Source: Ciona savignyi (Eukaryota > Chordata > Ascidiacea > Phlebobranchia > Cionidae). From it: a stretch of DNA of 64,000 nt. A program made the position numbers and the translations under genes. Below are positions 22,401 to 33,589 of the stretch, one piece after another; position 1 is the first letter of the stretch, and each line of letters opens with the position of its first letter. The stretch is from assembly GCA_000149265.1 (NCBI GenBank), contig CH003024.1:1017366-1081365 (forward strand). The letters run 5' to 3'. The notes beneath the pieces are model-generated. The model did no database searches. It saw only the letters and a program-made list of their open reading frames with translations, and was not told where the DNA came from.

Positions 22401-25400
22401 TGTTTTAAAGGCCATATGTTTACAGTTCAATACAACACAACCACACCCACTTTTAGGTTACAAGAGATATTTTAGTGTGTAGTGCCATTGTTATCATTTT
22501 CATTGAATCTATTGATAGAACCACCCATTAAACCACCGTGTTACGATTCCTAAGTGTCTTACCATTTAAACAACCAGTAAGCATGTGGTATTAATCCCAG
22601 AAACTTTGGAAGATGGTATAATGCCCTCCAACGAAAGCTGCACCATGCAGTTATATGAAAAAGTTCTACCTGTCGAANNNNNNNNNNNNNNNNNNNNNNN
22701 NNNNNNNNNNNNNNNNNNNNNNNNNNNNNNNNNNNNNNNNNNNNNNNNNNNNNNNNNNNNNNNNNNNNNNNNNNNNNNNNNNNNNNNNNNNNNNNNNNNN
22801 NNNNNNNNNNNNNNNNNNNNNNNNNNNNNNNNNNNNNNNNNNNNNNNNNNNNNNNNNNNNNNNNNNNNNNNNNNNNNNNNNNNNNNNNNNNNNNNNNNNN
22901 NNNNNNNNNNNNNNNNNNNNNNNNNNNNNNNNNNNNNNNNNNNNNNNNNNNNNNNNNNNNNNNNNNNNNNNNNNNNNNNNNNNNNNNNNNNNNNNNNNNN
23001 NNNNNNNNNNNNNNNNNNNNNNNNNNNNNNNNNNNNNNNNNNNNNNNNNNNNNNNNNNNNNNNNNNTAAAGAAAAGTAAATAAATTTTATAATTTAAAAG
23101 CAAGATTTTATTACATAGGTATTAAGTGAACTAGCGAACGAATAATAATAATAATATTAGTTTCGATAGATAATCAGTCAATTTTATTTGTTTGAACAAA
23201 TTTTACGAACCGTTAGTTCCGAAATGTTGAAGACGAGAAGCAAAATGCTGGCGGCGAGCATCAAGGTGCAGAATATGATCATCGCCACCATGAACTCACG
23301 ACGTCTGTAAATTATGGAACCGATTATTTACTTTGTGGATAAGGAGGATTGTTTTTTTTTATTTTGTTACCCTTCAAAGGAAAATTTGAAATCTGTTAGT
23401 CTGAACATATGTGGTTTTGGGGTATTGGGGTTAAGGTATGCCGGTGATACCCGAACGGTCCTCGATTATATACTTTGTGACAAGAAGGATTATTTTTATG
23501 AAGTTTTCCTAATTTTGTTACCCTTCAAGTGACTATATAAAATCTGTTAGTCTGAACATATGAGGGTATTGGGGTTTAGGTATAACGATGATACCCAAAT
23601 GGTTCTGGGTTCCATTCCTGAATTGAAAATTTTATTTAAGTTTATTGTGCAATATATGTTCAGTACTTATGTTCACCTACATTTTTAAAAGTATAAGGAC
23701 GGAAGATTCTAAGTTCAATTCTTATACACTATACGTATGGGCATATAAATTTTAAACACGGCTAGTAGTCAGACTAGATAAATAGATTTTAAATTAATAT
23801 ACCCACTCATAACATGCAATGTCTGTTGTTGTGTATAAGCCTGGGGAATAATCAAAAGGGTTAATTAACGGGAGTTGAGAATTTACTTCACCATGACAAA
23901 TAAACTGTAAACACCTGGAAATTATAACCAACCTCACCTGACATCATAACCATTTATGCATTAACTTACCTGACACTGTTCTTTCCCACCCATCCCCCTA
24001 TTCGAGTAAAGCTTGGGCTGTAGAAGAACGACGCACATATCACGAACAGGTAAGCGAAGAAGAAATACCAATACACGGTGAACAACGCGAGAAAGGCAAG
24101 GACTATTTGCATCATCACTAGCGTCTGAGATTGACAGATATCTTTTAAGAATTAGGATTAATAGTAATAGTCTTGGTCACCAGATTTTGCGCTAGTGTAT
24201 GTTTAGAGGACATTTAAATGTTTTTTATGAAAAATTTATATTACTTACTATTAAATAATACTTTAAAGCGTTATTTTACGTCTATATTAAAAAATTACTG
24301 ATTTTACAATAAAGCTAAAATATAAACTGTGCAACCCCTAGACAGAAACATTGAAAAAAGTAAATAAATTGGAAATTTTTTAAAAAAGACAATTTTAAAA
24401 TAAAATCTAGATTGTATTTTTCTAAGAATAATACGATAACAACTTACATTGTAATTTGCAAGCACCTTTTCCCTCAAATCCAGTTGCCTGATTTCACTGT
24501 GTAGCGCCGACTGCACCAGGTCAATATCCACTGTCTCGTCAAATGTCTTGGTGGATTGGTGAAACCTCAGATCCCTGTTCCACTGATATGCACAAAAAAT
24601 AAATCAAAATTTGGTTTGGGAAATTACAATGTTTTAGCTGGCTAGTATATCAGTAACAGACTGACAGCCCAACAGACTGAATTTGTGGAGGAAAAACCAA
24701 TAAAAGAGGAAAACTACACATTAAAAAAAAGTTAGCGTTAGTTCTGGGGTGGAGATAGTGTTTGGAGAAGCAATAGCTTTCTGTAGTTTTAAAAAGCAGT
24801 TTTCATCCTTTTCACTTTCAGTCTCACCCAACTTGCAGAGTGTGATAACATGTCTGTGTATTTAAGAATTACCCTCTTTTAAATTTCAAGATACACTGGA
24901 CTGGATCCTTTAATGATTGCAATTTTAGATCCTTGGCTGGACATCTACAACTACTTAAAATAAAATAAATATTTCTAGTCTACTAACTGACCTCTGAAAT
25001 ATCATTAAGAGGTATCATAGAGATTACTGCATTGTTCAATATCTTGTATTCCTCCAATGTATATGCATCTCTTAAGTATGTGCCTTTGTACTGTAAGCTG
25101 TTTAACAATAAGGTGTTATTAGAATATAGTGTATATTGTATATATATAGGATAGAATAGGATATTCATGTTTATCCTAGGAAATGGGAAAACCAAAGGGG
25201 GTTAACAACGGGAAATCGTCAGATCACCTCGCGGCCGTCAGGTTACTTGAGCTATTGCAGTGTGTTGTGTATAATTAATACGTTCCTTTAATGTGGTAAA
25301 AACCATAAATCTGCTGGGTTAGGCAATGTCCGTTAAGTGCCTTGCCCAAGGACACAATCGACGCTCTAGCGACCAGTTCAGACCCTGCAACCTTTCGGTT

Positions 25401-25814
25401 GAAAGGCTTCGCACTAAAACGCCAGACTTACCGTTCAGACAAATATATGTAATTAGTGTGGTTGTAAAAAATGCATAGGGAGATATAAACTGGAAATCAT
25501 CACACTAGCCGCTTATTGGGTTTATTGCAGTGAGTTGTATTTCAAAAGATAAAAATAATAGAACTTTTATTTTTTTAATTCAAACTTTTATTTGACTAGG
25601 TTCAGTTCAGGGGCAATGGAGCATTTTTACAACCGACTAGTCAGTAACTAATTTTCATACAACTTTGTTTGAATACTTAAGTTACATATGTCAAGTAGTC
25701 CAAATACCGAAACTGGTGGTTTGAATGCCCAATCTCATGCAAACTGTGGAGCAAATTTGCTCGTACTCTTGCCACAGTGTCTGACGGCCGGCATAGATCC
25801 ACAAATGTACGTCC
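13464..25814 (-). CDS. Multi-pass membrane protein with C-terminal armadillo repeats (15 exons seen, one or more in the assembly gap)
   Basis: Exons in gene order (minus strand): 25814-25686, 25090-24992, 24582-24448, 24124-23970, 23304-23211, [gap], 21722-21607, 20863-20730, 19277-19156, 18098-17972, 16305-16207, 15991-15823, 15536-15432, 14919-14789, 14161-14053, 13550-13464. All phases match, except across the N gap. The protein starts with a soluble part (TFVDLCRPSDTVARV ...), then hydrophobic segments in three exons (VLAFLALFTVYWYFFFAYLF; FMVAMIIFCTLMLAASILLL; IYFCIVIVFMLATGVVCCYL), then helical repeats typical of armadillo/HEAT proteins (QKRGAVFELATMA; QEYASEAIAECL; TVREAITAILYVV; AALALQTLELL-like segment LALQTLELLAI; VQLLAAQLLVNW). 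The C-terminus ends SDSEPMRQ. I do not recognise the human counterpart. ARM repeats mediate protein binding; the membrane part suggests a scaffold anchored in an internal or plasma membrane (inference). The 5' end is uncertain. Confidence 0.72.
14421..14655 (+). mobile_element. SINE with internal deletion
   Basis: Starts tccgaccggttggactggcg, keeps gctagctagttggttgtgtc and gacggtgggcgcgaggtgac and ends tatatcgtatcctat. It lies in the intron of the armadillo gene, antisense to it. Confidence 0.75.
16640..17489. mobile_element. Nonautonomous piggyBac-like element
   Basis: The terminal inverted repeats are CCCTTTAACTGCC at the left end and GGCAGTTAAAGGG at the right end, each bordered by TTAA (16636-16639 and 17490-17493). 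A TTAA target duplication with ends starting CCC is diagnostic of the piggyBac superfamily. The element is 850 bases and has no transposase frame. Read on the minus strand around 17060-17140 there is a short Ser/Glu-rich open stretch of unknown origin. It sits in an intron of the armadillo gene and contains several TGACGTCA-type palindromes (16797-16970). Confidence 0.85.
17690..17970. repeat. Tandem repeat of about 4 units ending at a 5' splice site
   Basis: Units of about 60-80 bases carry acagtattctgatgaaccca, tattacaacat, attaactct and catcctcaccca. The last unit runs into the donor of the exon at 17972-18098 (minus strand), so each unit carries a copy or near copy of that splice site (minus strand TGGGTGAGGATG against the real GGGTAAGGATG). 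Confidence 0.8.
19285..19415. repeat. Short direct duplication
   Basis: Two copies of ttaacacaacagaaaaataa plus the following aggtgttaaaaaattgtgaa, about 75 bases apart, in an intron of the armadillo gene. Confidence 0.85.
19510..20445 (-). mobile_element. Transposon-type remnant with a C-terminal WYLG-type domain
   Basis: The minus-strand open frame 20445-20155 encodes a domain with YDRKWYLGVVADKNEEEGDV, IQFMVQG, WPSRKDECWVAI and TLTGCLYKLPQ, ending in a stop. Domains of this pattern (xYDxxWYLGxV, FMxxxG, WPxxxDxCWVP, STxxGRxYxL) recur at the C-termini of repetitive, mobile-element-related proteins in invertebrate genomes (my recollection of the family). The following AT-rich segment to about 19510 may be its 3' UTR. 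It lies inside an intron of the armadillo gene in the same orientation. An alternative exon of that gene is unlikely, because the stop codon and the phase do not fit. Confidence 0.5.
21008..21240 (+). mobile_element. Two SINE heads in tandem
   Basis: The head phrase cgacagattagtctggtggt appears at about 21008 and again at about 21123. The first copy breaks off after about 80 bases; the second continues through ctagctagtctgttgtgtcc to about 21240. A nearly full copy follows at 21325. Confidence 0.75.
21325..21605 (+). mobile_element. SINE, near full length, abutting a splice donor
   Basis: All family blocks are present from gttagtctagcggtttagtg to the tail atgaatatcctatcc. The tail touches the 5' splice site of the armadillo exon 21607-21722 (minus strand), whose intron begins GTAAGGATAGGATATTC. 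Confidence 0.8.
22213..22600. repeat. Tandem duplication beside the assembly gap
   Basis: A 61-base unit with gttaggttaccagagctaaa occurs twice in direct succession (22213-22334). A larger diverged copy of the block, ending aaacaaccagtaagcat, recurs at about 22430-22590. Repetitive structure may explain the following N run. Confidence 0.8.
22678..23066. other. Assembly gap (389 N)
   Basis: A run of N lying between two exons of the armadillo gene with incompatible phases. On the minus strand, a donor-like ACAG/GTAGAA lies at the left edge of the gap (exon end near 22670), so an exon probably runs into it. Confidence 0.95.
24670..24835. mobile_element. MITE-like element, diverged copy
   Basis: Contains gaggaaaactacacatt, a core with agcgttagttctgggg and gatagtgtttggagaag, and an opposite end gcagttttcatccttttc. 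Same family as 3895-4125. Confidence 0.5.
25140..25440 (-). mobile_element. SINE, near full length, minus strand
   Basis: Begins with the tail complement ggatagaataggatattcat and continues through cctcgcggccgtcaggttac, aaggcacttaacggacat (reverse complement) and the head near 25410-25440. In the first intron of the armadillo gene. Confidence 0.8.
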
Positions 25815-26190
25815 CTACAAGATAGAGAATTCATTATTTAAAAAAACAAGTTGTATACTGGCCAGTATAATGGGTATAGAAATGACATAGGCGAGAAACA
25901 ACTGGCGGTAAGCCCACTTTTTTCATAAATAAAAATAGTAGTTTACCAAATCAATTTTTCAAAGTTGGTTGGTTCTTTGAAATTCACGAATGCAATTAAA
26001 AAATGTACTTGTAAAGGCACATTTTAGTATGGTATGATACCTACAAATGTAGTGATAGTACGTATTTTACACTGAAAACATTACGATACAAAATAGAATA
26101 TGTAGTAAATCCATGGTTGTGTCATTATTTAATATGTACCGCGTGTTATCTTTATCAGTTATTATTAGTTCCATGGGACTCCCCCTTCAC

Positions 26191-26373
26191 ATGGTTGTAA
26201 AACCGCTTTAACAAGACACAGGCTAAAACGTTTCCTGAACTTCCTTTTTTCCACATAATGCCATTCATTCCTTTTTTTAAACATGAATTAATATCAAACA
26301 GTTTAGAACTATGGCTCCTGCAGTAAACAGAGCAGAGAAGCCGAGTTCGGTGTTTATTAAGTCGTGACCGCAT
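26191..26373 (-). CDS. Possible first coding exon of the armadillo gene
   Basis: The minus-strand frame begins MRSRLNKHRTRLLCSVYCRS, basic and free of acidic residues, as in a mitochondrial targeting sequence. A possible donor CAT/gtgaag would join in phase 0 to the exon 25814-25686. The donor is weak and the frame could be chance; composition and position are the only support. Confidence 0.25.
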
Positions 26374-26966
26374 ATATTGAATTAATCATCATATCCATAT
26401 TGGTGTTCTATTGTATCTGCATTTAATCAAAAGTAAAAGAAACTTTCGTGACGAAATTTTAAATCGCGAGAGTCATAAACGAGTACAGATAGCAACAGAA
26501 TATTTAAAATAACTTATAAAAACGCTACAAATACTATAACGTACCGGGTAAGCTTTACTTTGTATGTACAACAGCATTTTAATTCTTAAACGACTTCCAA
26601 GTGTTATTTATAGTGACTTATATTGGTCAGGCTAATAAAGTATCACACGCATCTTGAATAAGTAAGAAATGTGACAATATGTTTGTTATTCACTAATGGT
26701 TACAGCTGATCGACGTTGTAACTTAACGGTGACTTAACATATTCTATTGTGTTGACACTGGTGCATTGTGGGTAGTTTTATTCGCAAAATGTTTTTATCT
26801 GACCAAACCAACGATACTGTTGTGTCCCCCGTTTATTTAAACTTTCTGGATGTAAAATGTTAAAGTTATTTTTAATAATTCGGTACAAACCGAAGTGGGG
26901 ATGTGGAATTCAGAATGTGAAAGTAAATATTTTACAACCACGTTTATAAAAAAGAAGCTTAATTTA

Positions 26967-27310
26967 AAACATGGGGTTTTTAAACTGGGGGACGTGAAAG
27001 CTTCTCAAGGGGGGCGCAAGCATGGCAGTGACATATTGATAAAAAACAGCTTCAGGCACTTGTGAGTATAAAGACAAAATGTCGTAACAAACTGGAATGC
27101 GAAGCAGATCTTCGATGTTCGTTGTCTTCAACAAAGCCTCGAATTAAACGACTTGTTTCCCAAAAACAGTTGCATCCTTCACACTAAGCAGGATAATGGC
27201 AAATAAAATATTGTTCTATTTTTCGTAAATTTATTTTTTGAGTAGGTGAGGCGTGAGCATGAATCACAAATCTCAAGGGGGGCGCGACTGAAAAAGTTTT
27301 AGAACCACTG
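26967..27310 (+). mobile_element. hAT transposon remnant with transposase C-terminus
   Basis: A short plus-strand frame around 27090-27197 ends KRLVSQKQLHPSH-stop, the conserved C-terminus of ZBED/Charlie-like hAT transposases (E-x-x-LR...KPRI...L...KQ.HPSH). The right end aaaagttttagaaccactg is a typical hAT terminal repeat (CAGTGGTTCT inverted). A matching left end is suggested at about 26967 (gtttttaaactgggggacg). Most of the transposase is deleted. Confidence 0.7.
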
Positions 27311-28299
27311 CTCTAGTTACTGTTTATATTCGCAATGTGTTTGATGTGTATGTATGCGTATTTCCTTACTAATTAAAAGATCGCTTTCCACGTGTCACGT
27401 CTTGGCATTCCTCGTGTATAAACATGTTTTTCCATTTATGATTCTAATAATTTGTTGATAATTTTACAATATCGGAGAATTCAGAAATACTTTGGTTCTC
27501 TTACGCCGCTTCTACTATAGGATATAGCCTTATTATTATAGTGATAATGCCTTCCTCGCTTTTTTCCGATTTATAGGAATAGAATATAAATATTCTCCAA
27601 AACATAATTTAAACACGGGCTACTATGTAATGTTTTTAAAATGACAATGGCTTAGGTAGCCTAAACACTAAAAATGAATCTTTGATCTTGTTAAAATTAA
27701 ATCTGTCATATTCGCAGTAAGTAATAATTTAGAAATGACTACTTCTCTAAAGAGATTTTAGTATTTTATTTGGAGTGGGAATGACTCTTGCTTCAAATAT
27801 CAAACCTTCTGTGGCTATTAAATCTCTTAAAACATCTTTTTCTTTTCCCTTATAGCCACACCGCCTGATGAAGTTTATTCCCTTAAAAGTTTACTGAACT
27901 GAAAAATATTTCTATCAATATCATCATCGAACTTGCTAATTTTATTGTACCACCCATCTTATGTGAGATTTTTAATTTCAATATATGTTTATAGAGGTGA
28001 GTTTATCCTGATTTTTGAAAACTGCAAAAGTTGTTCGTATATTCAAATTTCCTGTCACAATTATGAATCCGGAACAAGTCCTGATTTTCTGGGGGATTTT
28101 CTGTTTAACTTTCCCATCAATATAAACTAAACCACGGTGAAACAACGTCTTGGTTATCCCTTATTTACAGGTCAAAACCCCAACATTACGGTTCGTTTAT
28201 TTTGGTCTAAATAAAGACATATATTCAGAATATAAAATATATTTAACATGTATTTTAATGTGCCAAAAAATCCAACAAAACTAACCAAACGGGCAAAAG

Positions 28300-28580
28300 A
28301 ATTAGTATGGTGGTTTGTGCGTCGCCTTTTAGCCGAAGGGTTACAGAGTCAAAACTGGTCGCTAGCTTGTCGGTTGTTTTCTTAGGCAAGAAAGGCACGA
28401 ACATTCCCTAATTCCAGTGGAGCAATATGTTCTAAAAAATCGAAGAACCGTGTGAATCATACACAACACACTGCAATAGCTCCGGTAACCCGACGATGGA
28501 CGCGAGGTTATCCGATGATTGTCCGTGTGTTTACCCCTTGAATTTCCCATTCACGAGGATATACATGAATATCCTATCCT
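28300..28580 (+). mobile_element. SINE, full length
   Basis: Runs from gtatggtggtttgtgcgtcg through ggtcgctagcttgtcggttg and cccgacgatggacgcgaggt to the tail atcctatcctatgatatcc. Confidence 0.8.
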
Positions 28581-29399
28581 ATGATATCCTATCCTCCCAC
28601 TTCTTATAATGCCAAATTCGTATTAAACAATTAATTGGCCTTCTATTCTTAAGTAAATAAGGACAAAGATTTTAGTAGAGTTAAAACTTTTATAGATGTA
28701 AATTTTTATGCCTGCGGTTAATTATTTTGGTAATTGATTTTTAGCTACTGTTAGTCCAATTCACTAAACCACTGCGTTTAGGTGACGTTTGCTAAGTATC
28801 ATTGCCAAAAGATACCAATACGACTAGCTAACAGCTGGTTTCGATCTTAAAATTGATCAGTTTAAAAGTGACGTAGCCAATGAGTCATGTAACGATTAGG
28901 TTAAATAGGAGATCATGCATTTTCCCTTTTGGCCAAGGGTGATACTGGTGTCAGTAAACAAACACTCGTGACATTTTATAAACTGATTTTAACAATCATT
29001 GAATGCATGTAAATGCAGTACTTTGCTTACGTGTGTAAATAATTATAATTTATCTACCGGGTTAAACATTGAATGGATTTCTAGCGTTTGTGCATTGGTA
29101 TTACAGTATTATAACAGTTGAATTCGATGTGTGTCTTTAGCTGCGTAAACGTAGCATATAACTGAATACTGTATTTAACCGTATCACAAATATATTCGAT
29201 GAAGTCTCTCAGTTATGCCTCTGACAGTAAACCAAATTGGTTGAAAATCTTAATATGAGGTATGTAAGTTTTTGTTTGGTTGTAAACAAACTGTTAATTA
29301 TTGGCCCCATTTGGAACAAAATTGGACACATATTGTTTTTGTCCTTTTTTCTTCTTTTTTTGTCAAACGCTTGACAGACATTATTATTTTATTTTTTAC

Positions 29400-29515
29400 C
29401 GATCTAAGTTTCTAACCCATTTTACCGATCTAAGTTTCTAACCCGTTTTTTAAATACGAGTCGGTATATGTATCGGTCGCGTTACGGCCACACGACCTTA
29501 CACGCTTGAGAGACT
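29400..29515 (-). repeat. tRNA-like repeat fragment
   Basis: Minus strand carries ggtcgtgtggccg and, further on, two copies of gggttagaaacttagatcgg. The first matches the box A region of Ser/Leu-type tRNAs, and the second resembles the 75-base unit at 10.2 kb. Probably a SINE fragment, not a tRNA gene. Confidence 0.4.
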
Positions 29516-30274
29516 TATCACGTGCCACAGTACACACTATAATTTGCGTCATTAACCGGGGAATAATTGCTAAAAAGGGAACCACAGGAAGATATTATAA
29601 TTTTGCACATATATTTACTTGTTAAGCCATTTATTTAAAATGGTAAGTAGTTTAACCTTTTACAAATTTTGTTTAAATGCAACGTATCAAATTAGAAAAA
29701 GAATGAATTGAAGATAGCACTAGATACGAAGCCAAAAGTATGCACAATGCATACCGTTTTAATTGTATGTTAGTTATTTAAACGTATTTTATATGCAAAA
29801 TCGTGATAGTTCGAGTAATCTGTTGCGGTAGATTATTATTGGCATAAATTTAAAGTGAAAAAGGTATTATATAGACCAAATAAAAGTGATGACAAGGGTT
29901 TAAGGTAGACCGTCTGTATGCAATAGTGCATAATTAGTGTAAATCTTCTATATCAACACTATTGCGTTGGTTTTACATATAATTATTTTTTATTACCTGA
30001 CGCTGCATTATTTTCCGACTGGACTTTATAGATATACAACTAGAGATTGTCAAACACACTGCACAGAAAATGTTTTTGTAGGTAGAAATGTACTGTTAAT
30101 GTCTCATATTCAGACTTAATCAAACCTGGTGTATAATATACATGCTGTACTTCGTTTGTTTTTGCTGACAAAAAAGTGATGGGTCCCCAGTTACCATTCC
30201 AAATTTGCTATCCATACTTTATAAAACATTATCAATTCTTGTTGGTTTATAACAATAAACCAAATATATAAACG

Positions 30275-30810
30275 GTTCTATGACAACTGAACCCCTTACA
30301 AGTGAACCCCAACAACTAAACCCCTTTACAACTGAACCCCCTTTAACTGAACCCCCTTTAACTGAACCCCTTTTAACTGAACCCCTTTTAACTAAAAACC
30401 TTTGAACTGAACCCCTTCACAACTAAACCCTTTTTAACTAAACCCCCTACAACTGAACCCATTACAACTAAACCCTTTTACAATTGAACCTCTTACAATT
30501 GAACCCCTACAACTGAACCTCTTACAACTGAACTCCTACAACTGAACCCCCTACAACTAAACTCTTACAGCTGAACCCCTTACAACTGAACCCCTTTTAA
30601 CTGAACCACTGATAACTGAACCACTGACAACTGAACCCCTTTTAACTGAACCCATTTCAACTGAACCCCTTTTAACTGAACCCCTTACAATTAAACCCCT
30701 TACAACTTAACCCGTTTTAACTGTTGTAAGGGTACATGATTTCAGCTGTAAAGGGGTTTATTGGTAAGTGGTTTAGTTGTATAGGGGTCCGGTTGTATGG
30801 GTTTACTTGT
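30275..30810. repeat. Degenerate minisatellite, unit aactgaacccctttta
   Basis: About 28 units of 14-17 bases (variants gaaccccttacaactgaacc) run to about 30730 and then turn into the reverse complement (gtaaggggtt, agttgtataggggtcc) until about 30810. Scattered units of the same type, in both orientations, lie at 33010-33480 and possibly at 59960-60060. Confidence 0.85.
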
Positions 30811-32884
30811 AAGTAGGGATGCACAATATATAATTGCAAATATATACGTAAGATACACAAAATATTCAAGAATCTTAAGCGTTTTTATAAACATATTTAG
30901 GATTCGAAATAGAAAACAAAATATGTTTTTCTACTGATTTGTCAGTGAGAAAGTAATCTTGACAAGCGGGCTATACTTGATAATCATGATCAGTAAGCTT
31001 CTGATTACTAAAACTAAAAATATTCGTAAGCCCAAACTTGTAAAATATCTTCCATTTGTTGTGATAACGGACACCGATTTTTCTACCACTATACACACCA
31101 CAAACAGATATATTAAATGCCTACTGCTTAGAATGTCACAGTACAATGAATATTCCTTTAGATAAATGGATCAGATATTTTCTGTCTAATAACATTGTCA
31201 CTGGAAATATGTTCATTTTTACATTTTTGGTATGTCTGGAAATGGTTTGTTTTTCTGTAATTTATATAAACTCAACCAACATCAGTTAGTATTACTGAGA
31301 GGTATGTGTACTTTTATTCGCAACACCACAGCGATTTAAAACGATAAAATTTGCCAGCACTTTCAGCCTCCGGAAGCACTTAGAGGGCTTCCGGGTTCAA
31401 GTATATTAGAATATTACATTTAAAGTGGTTTAACGGTATTCCTTCTTAACGAAAAGCAGGCACAATGACATACCTTTTACGAGCGCGACTAAACAATATG
31501 TAACCCCCTATGATGAAAGGTCACCGTAGAGGAATCTTAAAAGATAAACATTTTTAATTATCCATTTACATTACCTTTATATACAGTAGGGTTACACACT
31601 TAACCTGGCATATGATCATTGTTTTGTTTTTTTAATTTCAACATACTCGCAGTGTAGGGCGTGGACTAGTCCGTTGTGGCTTTTACAACGTTGCCTTACA
31701 AGTTCAGAGTAATAACTGCGCCACAGGCTATTACTTTCATTGATATTATACCTTGCTCCGACCGTCGAGCTGCCACCCCTTCTTCTAAAGCCGGCTCCCC
31801 CATTAATTGCACGGGTCGTATTGCCCCACACTTTTATTCGAAGCTTAGTTTAATAGTGTAATAGTTTTTTATAAACATTTATTTTTTTATTATCAAAGGC
31901 CCTGCTTCGTGTTTTCATCGTGGAAACAAATAATAAACTTAAATAGGTGGACAACGCCTAGGCCTGGTGGATTAATGAGTTGTGCTAAATCTAAAGACCG
32001 CCTCATCCGTATACAATACATTGTAATAGCGTCAGTATTTCCACTTATGATAGTCAAATATATGTGATTGTAATTGGATAATAGTTCATAACTTAATGGT
32101 AGAAGCCTACTGTATTTACAATCACCATATAATGTCAACATACGCAAAAATCCGTTAATATTTAACTACTACTTTTCAATGTTAGTTCAATAAACTTGTT
32201 TTAAAGCGCAGTTTTTTAATCAAAAGTTATATATTATTAATATTGCCTTAAATTGACAGCCTGTCTAATAAAATACAGCAACGTTTCTATAGCGAATTTT
32301 ATTTTCCTGGTATTTTTTATCATTTCGTTTAATAAAGAAACATATGTATTAGGATATATGTCTTGGTTATATGTATTAGGATACCAGAAGGGACATGCTC
32401 TGGTGTGCTCCGTATTGAATAAAAACTTGGACCATGTCCCTTTGAGGATGTCTAAACTCCATCTGAATACCCAAATTGCCAACCACATGTTTGTCTCACA
32501 TTTATGCAATCTTATCCTTTTTACCGAAAACAAATCTAAAGAATACATGAAAACAGGTGCACTATATTGTTCAGCACTTCTGCTAATGTATTTAAAATTA
32601 AATAGGATGCTTCTGTTCATTCTATCAGATAAAACAATGCATGAGGGTTATTATAAGTCACAAGTATAATATATTACGAATTTAAGTCTCAGTCTGGGTG
32701 AATAGTTGCAAATAAAAGCATATGTAGCATATTACAGGGAGTGATCTTACTACATATAGAAAACACAACAGATTTTATTTTTTTAATAATTTTATTTATT
32801 TTTAAAATCTTTAAAAAAATTCCCCATGTTAAACCACAAAAAAGATTAATTAAAACAAATAATTTTATTTTATTGTATTTATAA

Positions 32885-33050
32885 CTAATAAATCTTTTAC
32901 TAAGGCCATTCGGGAACTGCAAGCCGAAAGCATTCATGGAGAAGCTAACTGGACAACACAACTGAGGCAGACAATAAGTTCTCCAGTTGGCGATGTAAAT
33001 TATTATAACATAGACCCAACAAACCACTGCTTACAACTAAACCAATTTTA
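32885..33050 (+). CDS. Weak exon candidate, unassigned
   Basis: An open stretch after a possible acceptor (tttactaag) encodes ELQAESIHGEANWTTQLRQT followed by ISSPVGDVNYYN. It shares a loose W..Q.I..P..DV pattern with the candidate at 33590-33712. No family recognised. Confidence 0.15.
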
Positions 33051-33589
33051 GCCCTTTCAACGCTACGTTTCTTTAAACTAAACCCCATGACAATTAAATC
33101 GTCAACCTTACCAAGTTTGACTGAAAACAACTGTTTTCCGAAAATAAACCCTATTAAAATTATAACACTTTATGTCTGAGCTCCTAACAATTAATTTTCG
33201 TTTAAATGAATCGTTACAAATATGTTCGCACAACAGAATCCTTTATAGACCTGGATTTAGGCTTCTTCTGTAGGCTTCTTCTCTGGAAATGACCCGTTTA
33301 CAACTATACCGACTTAAATGGCCACTTTGCATAATTTGTAAAGGTTTAGTTGTAGAACAGGACTAATGGGTTTTGTTGTACTGGGTTCAGTTGTAGGGCA
33401 TTATTTTAAAAGGTTTTAGTAATGGGTTTTAGTTTAGAGTTATTAATTTTTAGGGGTTTTAGTGTTTAGCATAAAGGGGTTTAGAGGCTGGTGGTGTAAT
33501 TGCCTTTATGTCGGTCATCGCTTGTTTTACTGAACCTATATAAGTCTCAAACAAACCTTTTATAATACCCTAATCCTTTGTTTATTTAG

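Larger units (their letters stand above)
26374..29640. other. Intergenic region
   Basis: Contains an hAT remnant (26967-27310) and a SINE (28300-28580). No gene recognised. ATG/GTAAGT at 29640-29644 could be a tiny first exon on the plus strand, but nothing downstream confirms it. Confidence 0.5.
29641..33589. other. Intergenic region with minisatellite and unassigned GC-richer block
   Basis: Holds the minisatellite 30275-30810 and a GC-richer block (31640-31840) that looks like a repeat but is not assigned. Overlapping open frames on both strands at 32237-32669 (127 and 138 codons) match no family I know. Confidence 0.4.

Noticed and set aside
22585-23103. Long open frames across 22.6-23.1 kb on both strands
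   Set aside because: They consist almost entirely of N.
25686-25835. Alternative start MNSLSCRDVHLWIYAG in the first recognised armadillo-gene exon
   Set aside because: That frame reaches a stop before the donor, and its phase does not fit the next exon; the frame GRTFVDLCRPSD fits in phase 0.
30275-30810. Telomere-like repeat
   Set aside because: The unit is aactgaacccctttta-like with variable length, not TTAGGG or a close variant.
32237-32669. Overlapping 127- and 138-codon frames on opposite strands
   Set aside because: Neither shows a domain, and both depend on the same AT-rich segment; at most an old mobile-element trace.
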